The notes under the pieces: generated by a model | The model's database searches: none | Seen by the model: only the letters and a program-made list of their open reading frames with translations | Told to the model about the DNA's origin: nothing | Shown here: piece by piece, positions 47,366-60,250 of the stretch | Layout: every line of letters starts with the position of its first letter | How positions within the stretch are numbered: the stretch's first letter is position 1 | DNA from: Triops longicaudatus | Taxonomy: Eukaryota > Arthropoda > Branchiopoda > Notostraca > Triopsidae | Direction: 5' to 3' | Length of the DNA: 64,000 bases | NCBI GenBank assembly: GCA_022885665.1 | Contig: JAGQDJ010000208.1 | Location: 1 to 64,000 of the forward strand | Program-made: the position numbers and the translations under genes

Positions 47366-50300
47366 ATGGGTGCGTTATGGATCATACCAATACTTCTAAG
47401 TACGTGCACTGAGTTATTTTTCCTTGTTTCTCAACTAATCGCATCCTAGGATTTAGTCTACTGGTGGCTAATATTCCATAGCATACAACGCTTTTTATCT
47501 TTAATATTGACAAATTTCGTTATAACATTTCGTTTTAGTAATTACTTCATTTTTCTGGCTATTTCAACGAATCGCTCGTTCAATGACCAATTCCTTCGAC
47601 TGACTACACCGACTTATTTGTGCTACAAATATTCAGTTGCAATACCCTGTTAGTATATGTGTTTGTTAAAAGTTATAACCTACTTACATGGCATAACCTC
47701 TGTTCTTACATAACTCCCGTGCTTACACAACTTACTGAATTCATTTAATTTTGCTGTTTAACCTTCAGGCATTGTGGGACAAGGATTCCTTAGTAAGTGT
47801 TACGCCCAATTCCAAAGATACGTTATAACTAAATTAATTTCAAGGTTCACCGTTTCGGGAGGGTATCGAATATAAATATGACTGGAAGGCTTCGGCAAAG
47901 TCGGGATCAGACGTTGGCCCCCAGATCGCGGGCTTGTCTTTTAAAGGAAAAGTTTACGCCAGTCGGTTAGCGAACGCAGGATCCAACCACAGAGTTGTTT
48001 TTAAGGTATAATAATGCCTTCCCGCTTGTAATAACTTCTTTTATGCCAACTCACCACACTGTGGGTTGTTTTCTCAGCAAGCTATTTGCGAAAAAAACTA
48101 TCTTTACTTCGCTAGTTCCACACGGATTTTCTATATCAACACTCTTGTTACTTTCTGCCTAGATTAAAGATGTCACTACCGGAATCTATAATGGCGAACA
48201 CGGAACGGATTGGCCGATATCCTATATAGAATTAAGCGATTTGTCGTCTCAGCTAGAAAAGCCTATTGTTGTTACTTACAATTCTACTCAAGTAAAAGAA
48301 AAAAAGAAAGCTTCTAATAACAATCAGAGGCTAATAATATAAATGGTTTTCAAGGTGACCGATATTGCATATGACAAAAAAGAACCATACTGGTCTGTTA
48401 ATATGAAGAAAGCTATCATTAGCCAGTTTCAATTCACCCTACCAGCAACGGTGCCGTCAGCGGGAAGCCAGATCACCTTCTCAGGACACGAAGTACTTTT
48501 ATTTCTACTTGGAAGAGAACTAATCCGGAGTGTACGCCCAACAGAACAATTTGTTTGGAAGTTGTAAAGTACTGTTTCGTCTCAACACAAGCAAGAATAA
48601 GATGAAACTACACAAAGATCTCAATATGGAGGAATGCATCTCAAAACCTTACCGCTGGCGTTCGATATCTAATTGCAAGGCTTGCAGCAATCCTTCAGTA
48701 AATTAATGAACTCTTGGGTAGGGGCGATTAAATAATTAGCCCTGCGTAAATAGGTCCCTTTACAAACCGTCACTCGAAGTACATACACACTTTCGTGGAG
48801 TAAAGGCCATCCAGAGGTTAGCAGTATTGCCACGGAAGGAAATGCGGAATTAATTCCTTTCGGTGCATCAGGTGCAAGCCATTTCCACAGTGTCAAGTAC
48901 TATAGCCTCGATTCAGTATACAAATACAGTAATTCAACTATTTCGCTCCATGTAGCCAATCCTTCCAACTAGAAAAGACAAAGCGGACATCGAGTCAGGA
49001 ACCTGAAGTAGCTGAGTACGAACAAGGGAATTTAATATTTAGTTTCGGGAGAAATTTGTCCGCTTTCGAGAAAGTCGACTACCGAGTTAAGGCTCAACCC
49101 GTATTTCATCATCACCAAGAGACTCGCGTACCTCAAGATATACTCCGTCGACAGGTTTCTCGGCAAGCAATAATATTTGCCAGAAATTCACTAACGGTTT
49201 GGATACTTTTAGGCATTTATTGAGCTTGTTGACATAGCACAGACTACGGAGAGCACTATGGACGAGAAGCTTGAAGCCAACTCCACCAGCGGAACAAACA
49301 CTTTACCACCCATTTTAGCGTCACTCGATTACAAATCACTTACAACTTTACACAAAGAGCTTTCAGTAGCTTCCAACGAACAATTAATTACAGCAAGGTA
49401 TCGCTCTCTAAATTCGACAAGTAAACACTTAAGATTACACTTATACATAAAGTCATGATTCACTCGAAGTCGTTCTAAAACATGAAAATCCACATGCTAT
49501 CAAATTAATTAATGTAGGTTTTACCAACCAGACCTCTCCTTATTTTCGCTTTTAACCATTTTTGCAGGAACCTATTTTATGACGTGCTTCCAATGGGAGG
49601 AAGTAACCCAGGTGCATTCTTTTTAATTGACCTTATTAAAAGCGAAATGGAGACATCCAACGCGGCAAGACTCGTTAGTCTCATTCCAATTTATTTAAAA
49701 GAACCAAATATTGCTATCGTGAATGAATTAAAGGTGCCATACATAAAAGATTTCAAAATACTTCAACACTATCCGCTTTTTAAACTTAGGATATCTCTGT
49801 TCGCAAGGGTGATCTTAGCAACATTCTTGCCAGAACTTCCTTGTTAGCTTATGGCACAGCTTTGCACAAACTGTTTCTCATTAACGGTGACAGCAAGATG
49901 AGAAACTCTGCCATAACATGGTTGGAAACACGTTTTAAAGGTAAGAAATTTACACCATTTGATCAAACTCCACCATTGCTGAGTTGTACCCCCGTTGCTG
50001 AGTACGTAACCCCGTTTTTCTTACTTAGAGACAAATTCGTTGGAAGCCAAAATTACCATCGCCCACACCTTGGACAACTTAGGATGTCATGATTCCAAGG
50101 TGCTACTGGAAACGTTAGTAGATCTTTCCATGCCCGCAACTTTGCGCGCAAGAATTATTTCTGTGGTTGCCAAGTCCGCAGTAAGCTCGTTCAAGTTCGC
50201 TAACAAGATTCAATACTCAATACGTACAATATATCTTAGGTGGCCGACAACTTGTTACTAAACATTGCAACGAATAGTGAAGAGGCGCTAGAAATACGTT

Positions 50301-53300
50301 TAACGGCTTGTGCTTCCATTCTGCGTCACAGTCTTCACTCATCGACAGTCCAGCAGTTAGTCACTATTATTAAGCAGCAGCCAATCAAACAGCTCAAATC
50401 TCTGGTCCGCTCCCATCTCAACAACATAAAAACCTCAAGCTATTACTGCGAGAATACTGGGTATAGGCTTCAAAACCACCGTTCAAATGAAGTCAAATTA
50501 CTGCTCAACAGTTTTTCTAACTTGTTTATGCACACAGACGAAATCTGGCCAACAAGTGGTTAAAATCATGGAAACTGGAAGCACATGATTTCCGACAGTC
50601 ATCATTTCACCTGCACGAGCACTATAGCGAAGCTACCAACTTGCGTACGCAAATACTAGCAACGAGGCTTATCACGGGTGAGGATCAGGTGCCTGCAACC
50701 TACGAACTAACCCAGAAAACTAGTGCAATGGGTTACGAGTGTGAAACATTTTCGGTGAGATTTAGGCACAGTATAAGGTCACTTAGTTTAATAGTATCTA
50801 ATCTAGTTATCCGCACGACTATCTGGAATGTCTCACTGGCTGTTAGAGACGTTCGACAGCACAAGGGCCGACGCTGCGAATATGAACGTGGACAAAATCA
50901 AAGATATTTTGGCCGATCTGCAGCTTCGTTACCGATCCCGCCGACCTATAGCTATAGACATTGACTTCGTACTACACGGGTACCACGTATTTCAATACTA
51001 TTTGAACGGTACTACCTTAGATCGCGGAGCCTCAAGTAAGCGACAGAATGAAACCACTGCATAAACTTTAAAAGATGAATAGCGTGTTTGCTATGATTGC
51101 AGTGTTGAAGGATTTGGAGTTTCTGAAAGAATCGTCCAAAAATATACAACGCGTAATATCTACTGGTAATGGATTGTACACAACTTGCGATCAGCTGGGA
51201 TTTCCCATATCCGCTGCATTCCATATGCCTATTCTCATCTCCAACAAAGTGACGCTTGCCAGGCCCAAAAATGTCCAGAAGGTGTCAAGATCCATATCCA
51301 TTAGATACTAGTAAGACGGTTTTAATTATGTTAATTAATTAGACCAAATTGATTAAGAGCAATTTTTAATAGTCAAGAAGCGAGAACAGAACACACATTA
51401 CTTTTCCACATGGTCCCATTTGATACTTTGCAAGCTGTCACCCACTCACGCAAAGCCTTCGTGAACGTCCCTGTCCGTGTTGACTTCTCATTGGATTTCC
51501 GCAAACTTCACATGGAACTTCAATATTACACATCCAACAGTAATTTTCCATTGCTTAATATACTTAACAATATACTACTACAGCACTAATACATTTCCGT
51601 TGCGCACTTAACAACAGTGCTGTGCACTGTTTAAATTACCACAAGTATTAAATTACCACAAGTATTACCACAATATATTCATATTTGTTTGCTGAGGTAT
51701 TTTAATGATTATAGAAAATTTTACACTAGATTAGGACAAAATTTTCGTATAGCTTTACAGTTATTATACAGATTCTTCATAATGAACCTAACCCTTACGT
51801 TAAATTTAACAGTTGCCAGTTGTTATTTTCTTGATTCGAAATAAAAAAAAAACAATTGCCAGTTTAATCTAGTTCTGAACAACAATTAATATACTGCTAA
51901 AGTTGAGTGCAAAAAGAAAAGAAATTTACTGAAAAATAAAGTGTTATGTTATGTTAATCCCAAGGTTCGGATGCAATTGGGGTTTTCGCCGGGGGTCAGA
52001 CAGTAGTCGTAACTCGTGGTACGAATGTGAAACTTATTCAAAGTTGTCCAACGTGTCCTGTTCGACAAGTCCTGACTTCTAAACCGTTGGCAAGGCGGGT
52101 AAAGCTATAACACATGAAAGAATCTACAAATTCAATTTCCTTAATGTGAAACGTTCGCTTCTTAGCCTGAGACAACTGTTCTCGCGACCTCAAAATACCT
52201 TGGAGCAGAAGTTGTCCTCCAAACTCACAATTGTGATTTTTCCGACTATTATCGACGTTATTCGAGCCCCTGGAAGCAAATGACTCAAAAGTAAGCCTTA
52301 CGAATAATGAGCTACCTTTTAAAGTCTTCACCTTTCTCAGTACGATGTTCCAAAACCTGTTTAAATTCTCGGCTCAAACGCAAGAAAGCCTTCTTATCCA
52401 GCCTCACGGGACGTTCTGCCAGACTAATGTCAGACTGAAGCGAACTTCATCTTTGCCAATTTTAGAAGTAAAACCGATTATTGCAATTTTGGCGAACAAA
52501 TGTTAATACGGTCGAATCACAACTTTTGAATTCATGCGTGCTCTTGTAGGCTTTAGGAAAAGCGAAAATAAAGTTGTCCGCTCCTGATACACCTAGCACC
52601 TTCACCGACTCAGGAAAAATCGCCTTTGGATTAGAATTGTTACTCAAAGGACATCTCAAAAATCAAGACAGGCGATCGGAGCTAGAAATGGTCTATGAAT
52701 ATGAAGGGGGCGGTGCTCAAGCCAATATTAGCATTCGGGGTAAAATAGACGCTATTCCAGCACTCAATGTATCATCCGGCATGGTTCGTAATGAATATAA
52801 GCAATCGAGACAGAATGATAACTTTCTTGTAGTTGTGCTTGAAAGGAGACATAAAGCATCCCTTGCCACCAGCAGACCTTATAGACGTTTCGGGGATGAC
52901 CAGCCCGAGTCTTACTGTGGGCAACATTGAGTTGGTTGCAGGTCGTTCAAGCTCTGCTTCGAATCAGGTAACGAATTTAAATTTTGCTAAAGCAAGGATG
53001 ACATGTTCGGTACAGTGTCCTGTGAATGGATTCCGACTACGAGGCACTCTGAGGTCAACTAACAGTGCTGACGAACTCAATTTGTATCAAACGAGCCAAC
53101 AATGGCCGTACGGAGCTTGCCAAGCGGAGCGAATCAGTACAGAATGGGCCCAACGCGTGACACCTCAAACGGAAGCATGCTACCGGACCGCTTTACGACT
53201 AACCAGTCTTTCCGATTACGCTATAGATCTTCGTGTCGCTGAGGTATGAACTAAATGCAGATCGTACGTTAATTGCAATAAGTATGACTTAAATTGCAGC

Positions 53301-55858
53301 TAAAAAATGGGTGCTTTTCTATAATACATCTCGTTGCCTTTCAGCTTAGGATAAGTGCAGCTAGATTAGGTTTAGTTAGGCTTAGGTTAAACTAATTTAG
53401 ATTAAATTAGTTAACATTTTCACGCTAGAGACATCTCGAACCGAAAGAAATGGACGGAAACAGTGTAAGATTACTCTGTGATTAAAAAAAAAACATTCAC
53501 AGGAATCATAACTCACCGTCTTGTATGCAAAATTTTAACTGAAATACCTCTGGGGCTAAAGAAAAGTCGATGAGGCGAATAGTCGAAAAGTATCGAAAAA
53601 ATTCAATGAGCTTGGTAGGCTATTCTTATTTAAAATTCAAACTGTAAACTTTGGCAGGCTCGCAGTCAGGATTTCGGTTCGGGGTTTCAATATGCAATTT
53701 CGGTTTCTCCGATGTCCCCCATTATAAAATAAAAACTTCGGGGGGTAACCCCTAACCCCCCTGGCTACGGGTGTGATTTTTAGTAACGTTCAGTAGGAAT
53801 TAAAACAGGTTTGGAACTAGCAGCTCTAAAACATAATTGTGGGGTTGACTTGCAAACTTACAGAAATCATACGCTATAGTCAACGCAAAAGCGGCAATGA
53901 GCTCCGCTCATATCGAAATCTTTTTTTTTTAATAAATCGTAAAGATGGGGCAAGCCAACTCGTTTTTTTTTTTCAAGAATACCTTTTCAAACGCAATTTA
54001 TATTTCTGTCAAGATTTTCTGAGGAAACGGGAAAGCAATTTGAACAGGGGTTCTCACAATTTTACGGAGAGGGCACGACGTATCCCAGTTGTCAAGCTTT
54101 CTTTCGTTTGAAATTCACTGTTTCCATTATTCAAAGTCCACACAATCTGAAATCGGCTTTAGAGGGAGATTTTGTATATGTGTAAGGAAAACAGATAGAA
54201 ATTGATGAGAACATACATAGATAAGAGTTTCCATGTACACCTAGGCCAACTGAAGGGAATGAAGTTCAAATTTACAAGTAATTTTCTTCATTGGATTAAC
54301 CGAAATTAGCTTGAAACTCTTGCCGAAAAAGTCAATTCTTGCTAACTGACATTTTTGCTGCCACAACCGCTGAACGAAACCGCCGTTCAAGTTAAATTAC
54401 ATTCCGCCCAATTCATCTGAGCTGAAATCACCAATTTCTGTTGAAATTTGCCTAACTCTGCTTGAAATCTTTATTATTAGAAAGATAGTAGGCGAGCTTT
54501 CATGTCGATTGCTATTTATAAATTTAAACGATTTAATAACTGCGCACGGCGTTTATGACGAGGAACTCCATTACGAAAATTTGAGTCAACTGTCAAATTC
54601 AAACTAGCTGCAGAGCTGAAGGCCGTTGAATTCTTAACAGGTCCCCGTAAGATTGAAAGTTCATACAGTGCTCTATGTTCCTTTTTTTAAGTAGCTGTAG
54701 CCCATAAGCTGTTAAGCTGTCTCATAGAGAAGGAATTTTATAAGAGATTTTTCTTTAATAATTTAATAATAATAAATATTACGGTTTGTCAAGGTTCCGA
54801 CGGTCGTATCAGATCTTGCGAAGCGTGCCAAAACTTATTTGTCGCTTACGTACCCTACGATTGCCACGGCTTTGGAAAATGCCACGAAGGAAGAAAGTTT
54901 GTTCACCCACGTCACTTTCAATTTGACAGTTAAACCGGAAGACCGTCTTCAACTGCAAGTAGCTTACTCAGGTGATACCTTTGAGCCTGAACCAGTGGTT
55001 ATTCCACGTATTTTCGACTACCTGCCTTCCTCTCGCTTAAGCTACTCAATACGAACAGACCACGAGCTCGACACCATTCGTAAGTTTACTCCGCATTCGG
55101 TAGCGTGTCTTCAATCGCGACTAATTTCATGTGTTGGTAGCTTCCTGTCTTGTCACGAGCGAACGGGTTCGCACTTATGATAACGTCACGTATGCCAACA
55201 CATTTTCTCCTTGTTACACCTTAATTAGCGCCGACTGCAGCGACAAAACAAGATACGTTGTCTTGGCTCGTCAAGTTAATAGTACCGTGAAGCTGGTAAG
55301 CTATCTCTTGCGTCTTAAGCTAAAAATATTTTACGTGACCTTGACATCATTCGCAGGGCCTCAAAATGCATGTGGGTCCGCACAACATCGAAATCATTCC
55401 GGAAAGCACTGGTCGCGAAGCGGATCATTCAGTCAAAGCCGATGGTATCGAGGTAGATGTATCGTCAGCTCCTTACACCCTTCCAGAGGGACGAGATAAA
55501 TTTTTCCACATACGGTAAAACAAGCATACTAGAAGTAATTTTTTATTAACTGAAGGGCAATAATCGTGGACGAATTTATAGTGTGTCCAAAAAGGATAAA
55601 TTTTACACCATAACGTCACCGGTAATCGGAGTTACAGTCCAATACTCGGGTATGCATATCGCTGTCTTTCCGGATCAAGTTTACAGAGGAATCCAATGCG
55701 GTTTATGTGGGAATTACGACGGCGAAACGGAGGGCGAGTGGACAGCCCCGAACGGCTGCGAAATGGATCCTGTTCACGCATCCAAGGCTTTCACCATAGC
55801 GTCTAATTGCCCAAAAGCATACCTAGAGACCTCTGACATTTGCAAGGATGATGGCTAA
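47366..55858 (+). CDS. Vitellogenin-like large lipid transfer protein with C-terminal vWD domain
   Basis: I traced 26 exons with matching phases: 47366-47399, 47769-47792, 47845-48005, 48163-48291, 48355-48492, 48545-48697, 48754-48928, 48973-49154, 49213-49397, 49568-49733, 49790-49940, 50029-50180, 50240-50460, 50538-50754, 50807-51035, 51103-51310, 51373-51539, 51965-52098, 52166-52290, 52341-52467, 52550-52783, 52833-53243, 54794-55079, 55141-55295, 55357-55514, 55582-55858; about 1,532 residues. A signal peptide (MGALWIIPILLSIVGQGFL) leads to the lipovitellin N-domain (EGIEYKYDWKA, NNLFGSCKV, TRSTYTLSW, NLFYDVLPMGGSNPGAFF). The vWD domain spans about residues 1337-1525 (TSERVRTYDNVTYANTFSPC, QCGLCGNYDGETEG). 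Such proteins carry lipid in haemolymph and supply egg yolk. There is no long polyserine tract, unlike insect vitellogenins. Closely related lipophorin-type proteins are an alternative. Confidence 0.9.
53244..54793. other. Long intron of the vitellogenin-like gene
   Basis: 1,550 bases, whereas nearly all other introns of the gene are 44-110 nt. It holds a run of TTAGG-like words (53,370-53,410) and a C/G-rich module at about 53,655-53,775 (CCCCTAACCCCCCTGGCTAC), so repeat insertion likely explains its size. Confidence 0.5.
53655..53775. repeat. Dispersed repeat module with C-run end
   Basis: Starts near CAGTCAGGATTTCGGTTCGG and ends CCCCCCTGGCTACGGG. The minus strand at 43,360-43,430 shows the same order (CTCAGGATTT, CGGGG, then CCCCCTGGGTACGGG), so two diverged copies of one repeat family are present. 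Confidence 0.45.
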
Positions 55859-57577
55859 GGAAAGTGGAAAGCTATTTGAGAGCACTGTGCATATATAGAA
55901 ATGCACAGCTTACGTCACTTCTGTACTTGTGTTTGTTGTACAACGCATACGGGAGTACTTATTGTACAACACGTGCATGTATGTTCATGTGTGCACGGAT
56001 GTGCTGTACGCCTATACAAAACTCAATAAGAGTGGTGGCCCTCTCGCAACGTTTGTTGTGAGAGTTCTTATGATGATTAGTCCAACCTTTTTTTCATTTC
56101 CCGGTAAGGGTCAATAGAAGCGAAAGAGGGTGAGAAAGAAGAGGGGGAGGCTAAACCAGACCGGATCCATAGGTAAGATCAATACTCATTGCCCTGCGTT
56201 TGACGTTGTTTCCTCCAGAAGTCTTCAAGAAAAACGCGTTTTTCTGAAATAGAAGTGCTTGCAATTCGAAACTTGATACGTAAAGTTTGGCGAGGAATGT
56301 TCACTAAACCTAAGCGTATTATCAAAGTTAGGAGGATGTCGAGTTTCATATAGGAGATAATGTACAACGAAAGTACGAACGGTGCAGTAGCGCGAGATCT
56401 CGAGATGCGAGCGTTGCTCCGCCCATTCCTGTCGAATGTCACAGAAAACAGGGATACGACAGATATGGGCGTATCAAAAGAAGGCTTGGACGGCTCCGCT
56501 AGGCAGTTTAAGTTGGTGAGTAAGTTCTAGTCCTGTCAACAGATTTCGGTAAACGAAGAACGTGGTGCATTGGTAAGTCCTGAAACGTTCAGTAACGGTT
56601 GATTTACAAGTTTCGTTGGCTAAATAGCCGTTTTAGATTTCGCTTTACGCTGTGGTTTGGACCGATGAGTGCAGTGAGTTAAGGAAGTAAGAGGTTCTCC
56701 ATCAGTTTGTGATGTTTCTGGTCTGTAACAATTAATGAATGTGGCTTAGCACTCAGAATTAGTCTCGTAGCAACTTAAACTTCCGTTGTTTTAAAGTTAT
56801 GTGATAAATAGTAAGCAAGGTGTTATTTTTGTGGTTTCAAGCTAGTAAGACGATCAGTTTTAGTACTGGAATCGAACAACCACATAGGATTAGTTTTTTT
56901 CCCCAGTAAGATAAACTCCACAAGTGCACACCTGATTAAAGAAGTATTGCAGCTTAGAAAATAATTTTTTTCGTCACCAGGCTCATTTTTTGGAAGAAAA
57001 GAAAGGTGAATAACAACTGCAAAATGTTTAATTGTTTGTTTTTGTCGTGAGCAGGCGCAAAACAAGATTTTTTGTCAATTTACTTTTTCACAGCTTTCCC
57101 GAAGAGGCAAAAATAAAATCAGTTATCAAGATCTGCCTACTTGTACTTCCTTTTTGGTTCACTTTTAAAAGCTATTGGTCAGCAGAAGTGAGTGTAGCAA
57201 TCACTGGTGTATTGAAAACAGTGCTACATGATTTTTATGTAAAAACAGGCCTATGTTGCAGGTTTCTGAATTGTCGGATTTACTAAATTGAGTAGTCATA
57301 AGCTAAAACGTCTTTATTTACCCTTTCTTGTAGGTTGAATGTACGTCCGGGCCTGCTGAATTCCAAATTCATCCTTTTTCCAATATTGTTCTGAATCTCT
57401 ATTGTTCTTCCCATGACATATATGCTCTTCTCTCATTTCACTTACAGAAAAAGCACCTTTTAGCAACAAAATACGATAGTAAGGCTTTTCAGCAAGTTGT
57501 AAACCAAAGCGAATTAGGCTCGTTGAAAGATTTCATTTGTACTTGAATTGTTTTTCTTTAATACCCGTTCCGCAACT
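55859..57577. other. Intergenic after the vitellogenin-like gene
   Basis: AT-rich, 1.7 kb. Short frames on both strands, no motif, no RNA gene. Confidence 0.45.
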
Positions 57578-58450
57578 ATGGATGACAACACATTTCTAGA
57601 CCCTACTGTGAGGATCAGTCCTTCTTTCTCCACTTCTTTTTTCGCTAAAAAGGGCACTCGGGGTGACGTCGTATTATCAGACCTCGGTTTTTCAAGTCAA
57701 TTACCGGACTTTACCCAAAGCGAAATAAACCTCCATAATGAGGATTGGAAGCAAGACAATAATCTCTCACGTGGCCGTGTGCGGTTCCTCAGTCATGACG
57801 ATGGCTCCATAAACCCCTTTTCGTTCGTGCGTGAAAAGCACGAAAGCATGTTACAAATCCGCGGGAACAGCGTCCGTTATTCCCAAAGTGGTAGCTGGTT
57901 AACATTCACGCATTCCGAAAAAGATCTATCCGAACTGGAAGTTCCCGAAACCCTCCACTGCTCCCATTCCCGCCCCAGCTTGGAGGCTGAATATCCCGAG
58001 CGACACTTACGTCACATGACGTACGGAATAATCGTACCACGAGACACCACCAAAATTTGTCAACCGTATTTGAGAAGAAGCAAATCGATGGATCATTGCG
58101 CAACCGGCCAACGACGTCGTTTCTTATTTCATCAAGCGGCTTCAGTGCAAAAGCTTCTTTCGCCGCCGAATAAATGTAAACAAATTTCTACTTATAACAT
58201 TGAACCATGTAAACTGCGTTGTTCACCCCTGAACGCGCCAAAGTTTGAAGATCTAATTGTTGGCTTGTTGCCAGGTGAAGCCGGAAATTTGCTAAACAGA
58301 ACTTCTACAAGAGCTTTTGAAAGAAGAACCAACTGCCAAATAGTTGTAGGAAACGCGCTTTTTGAAGGCAGAGTGCCAGGATTGGTCAGCGAGTTGGTCG
58401 TACTGGAATTGAGACATCCAATTGCGGAGTGCAATTTACTGCAATGGTAA
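57578..58450 (+). CDS. Unrecognised 290-residue protein
   Basis: A single long frame from ATG (MDDNTFLDPTVRISPS) to TAA. An in-frame ATG ten codons upstream also exists but lies in T-rich leader-like sequence. The product is polar and basic, with no signal peptide or membrane segment. Notable are a serine- and basic-rich middle (PYLRRSKSMDH, GQRRRFLFHQ), several His-Ser pairs and a C-terminal part with FEDLIVGLLPGEAG and VSELVVLELRHP that looks folded. The length is far above chance for this AT-rich DNA. Family not recognised; possibly a lineage-specific regulatory protein. It may be one exon of a larger gene. Confidence 0.6.
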   Translation: MDDNTFLDPTVRISPSFSTSFFAKKGTRGDVVLSDLGFSSQLPDFTQSEINLHNEDWKQDNNLSRGRVRFLSHDDGSINPFSFVREKHESMLQIRGNSVRYSQSGSWLTFTHSEKDLSELEVPETLHCSHSRPSLEAEYPERHLRHMTYGIIVPRDTTKICQPYLRRSKSMDHCATGQRRRFLFHQAASVQKLLSPPNKCKQISTYNIEPCKLRCSPLNAPKFEDLIVGLLPGEAGNLLNRTSTRAFERRTNCQIVVGNALFEGRVPGLVSELVVLELRHPIAECNLLQW

Positions 58451-59581
58451 AGCCCGCGTCACTTTTCAAAGCCAGAAAATAGAATAATAAGTTACGGTCG
58501 CTATTCAAATGCAAAATATAGATGCTCAATCCTCGATGACAAATTACAACTATGCAATTCCTGCACAAGAGAAGTTTCGAATAAGTTTTTGGCTAGTCAG
58601 CTCTGTTACTGAAATTACATTCTTTTTTATTTATTTTCCAACTGGCATGGCTTTAGCTTAGCTATTGTCGTACTGCAGTGAATCTCAAATTGAATGCAAC
58701 CTTAAGTGCTAAATGAAACATAAGAATAAGCAAAATTTGAAGCATAATAACACCGTGACAAAAGTTCAAGCTACAACATGTAACAAATTTGACTTTTTAA
58801 AGCCATTGCAGGTAAATGTAGGCTTATATGAAAGTAAGGCTAAGTAACAAGGGATTACTAGCTATTAACTAACGATTACAAATATAATACATTAAGACAA
58901 AAATTGCACAGAAGTGTACTAATTGTGTTCTTTAATACCTAGCACGCATGGAGGGAAAACATATCTTCCGTTTGGCAAGATGGCAGCAAGTTAATTGGAG
59001 TGAGATCCAATTTTCTGTATCACTCCGTTATACGTGGAATTGCATAGCCTTGTATAACAAAGGACGCGTTGCACCCTAAAATGTTAAACTTGAACCGTGC
59101 CAAAGCAGTGTATTTTGGACTATTTCTTTTGTAGCAGAAATATTATGTCCACACAAAGATACTGTAATTTTCCTTACATCAATCGTGCACTGTATGTATA
59201 ATACGTCGACTGTTTAAGTGTATCTTAAATAAATCCATCCAAATTTTTTAGCCGTGAACATACTTGATTCGTAAATAGTCTGCCTGAAAGAAAACAACAG
59301 GTTGCATGTTTGCTTGTTACGAAATGTATTTTTGTTGAAAAACGGTGCATCAGGCAATTAAAACGACTTTACAAGACTGGATCACCTGGCTTTCAGGTAC
59401 TCAACTGATAAGCAATTACACATCTCTGATAGAAAATCTGACGGCTAAAGACAACGATAACAAAGATAAAGACAACGTCTGTATGGGCTAAAATGTTACC
59501 GATTCCGGGTGTAAGTTTTCTTCATTTTTCTTGCCCATGTCAAACAACAAAGCTGTGCACATCGCAAAAATAATAATAATA
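58451..59581. other. Intergenic before the tRNA array
   Basis: AT-rich, no feature recognised. Confidence 0.5.
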
Positions 59582-59663
59582 TGGCAGCGGAGGGATTCGA
59601 ACCCTCGCCTCCGAAGAGACTGGTGCCTAAAACCAGCGCCTTAGACCGCTCGGCCACGCTACC
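59582..59663 (-). tRNA. tRNA-Leu (UAG), array copy 1
   Basis: 82 nt, minus strand. Starts GGTAGCGTGGCCGAGCGGTC and ends CCGCTGCCA, so the acceptor stem pairs fully. The anticodon arm CTGGT-TTTAGGC-ACCAG gives anticodon UAG (codon CUA). The long variable arm of a leucine tRNA (CTCTTCGGAG) is present, as are intact A and B boxes. No intron. Confidence 0.93.
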
Positions 59664-59747
59664 TTATTTGGCAATGGAATTCACCTCAGCCGGAGAAAAT
59701 AATTAAATAATCTCTCCAAATAACAATGCTGAACGTTTAAAAATTTC

Positions 59748-59829
59748 TGGCAGCGGAGGGATTCGAACCCTCGCCTCCGAGGAGACTGGTGCCTTAAACC
59801 AGCGCCTTAGACCGCTCGGCCACGCTACC
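59748..59829 (-). tRNA. tRNA-Leu (AAG), array copy 2
   Basis: Same 82-nt body as copy 1, but the anticodon loop is TTAAGGC, giving AAG (read as IAG; codons CUU, CUC, CUA). The variable arm has CTCCTCGGAG in place of CTCTTCGGAG. Confidence 0.93.
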
Positions 59830-59912
59830 TTACAAAAGAAAAAAATATGCGTCAAGACACAAAGTTTTCACATGTTTACGTTTGAAAAGGTGTTAATTAA
59901 AACAAAACATAG

Positions 59913-59994
59913 TGGCAGCGGAGGGATTCGAACCCTCGCCTCCGAGGAGACTGGTGCCTTAAACCAGCGCCTTAGACCGCTCGGCCACGCTACC
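59913..59994 (-). tRNA. tRNA-Leu (AAG), array copy 3
   Basis: Identical by eye to copy 2 (anticodon AAG, variable arm CTCCTCGGAG). Its 83-84-bp spacer resembles that between copies 3 and 4, so a unit of roughly 165 bp was duplicated in tandem. Confidence 0.93.
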
Positions 59995-60080
59995 TTATGA
60001 AAAGGAAAAAATTTTGTGCTAAGCCAAAAAAGTTTTCAAATGTTTGCATACGAAAAGGTATTAATTAAAATAAAATAAAG

Positions 60081-60162
60081 TGGCAGCGGAGGGATTCGAA
60101 CCCTCGCCTCCGAAGAGACTGGTGCCTTAAACCAGCGCCTTAGACCGCTCGGCCACGCTACC
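60081..60162 (-). tRNA. tRNA-Leu (AAG), array copy 4
   Basis: 82 nt, anticodon AAG, with the variable arm CTCTTCGGAG of copies 1 and 5. It is therefore a mosaic of the two types. Confidence 0.93.
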
Positions 60163-60250
60163 TTGTGGTCACACATTGTGATACGAAAATGCCCCGGGCA
60201 AGAACCAGGCAGATGGGGAAAAATAGGTAGAAAGTAGGATGACAAAAATA

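Noticed and set aside
48343..48567. Continuous 74-codon frame in the vitellogenin-like gene
   Set aside because: The frame beyond 48,492 is intronic: a 52-nt intron with a CTAAT branch point restores the family motif NNLFGSCKV in the next frame.
53340..53410. Telomere-like TTAGG words
   Set aside because: Only a few, irregularly spaced, inside an intron; too weak for an internal telomere or a clue to taxon.
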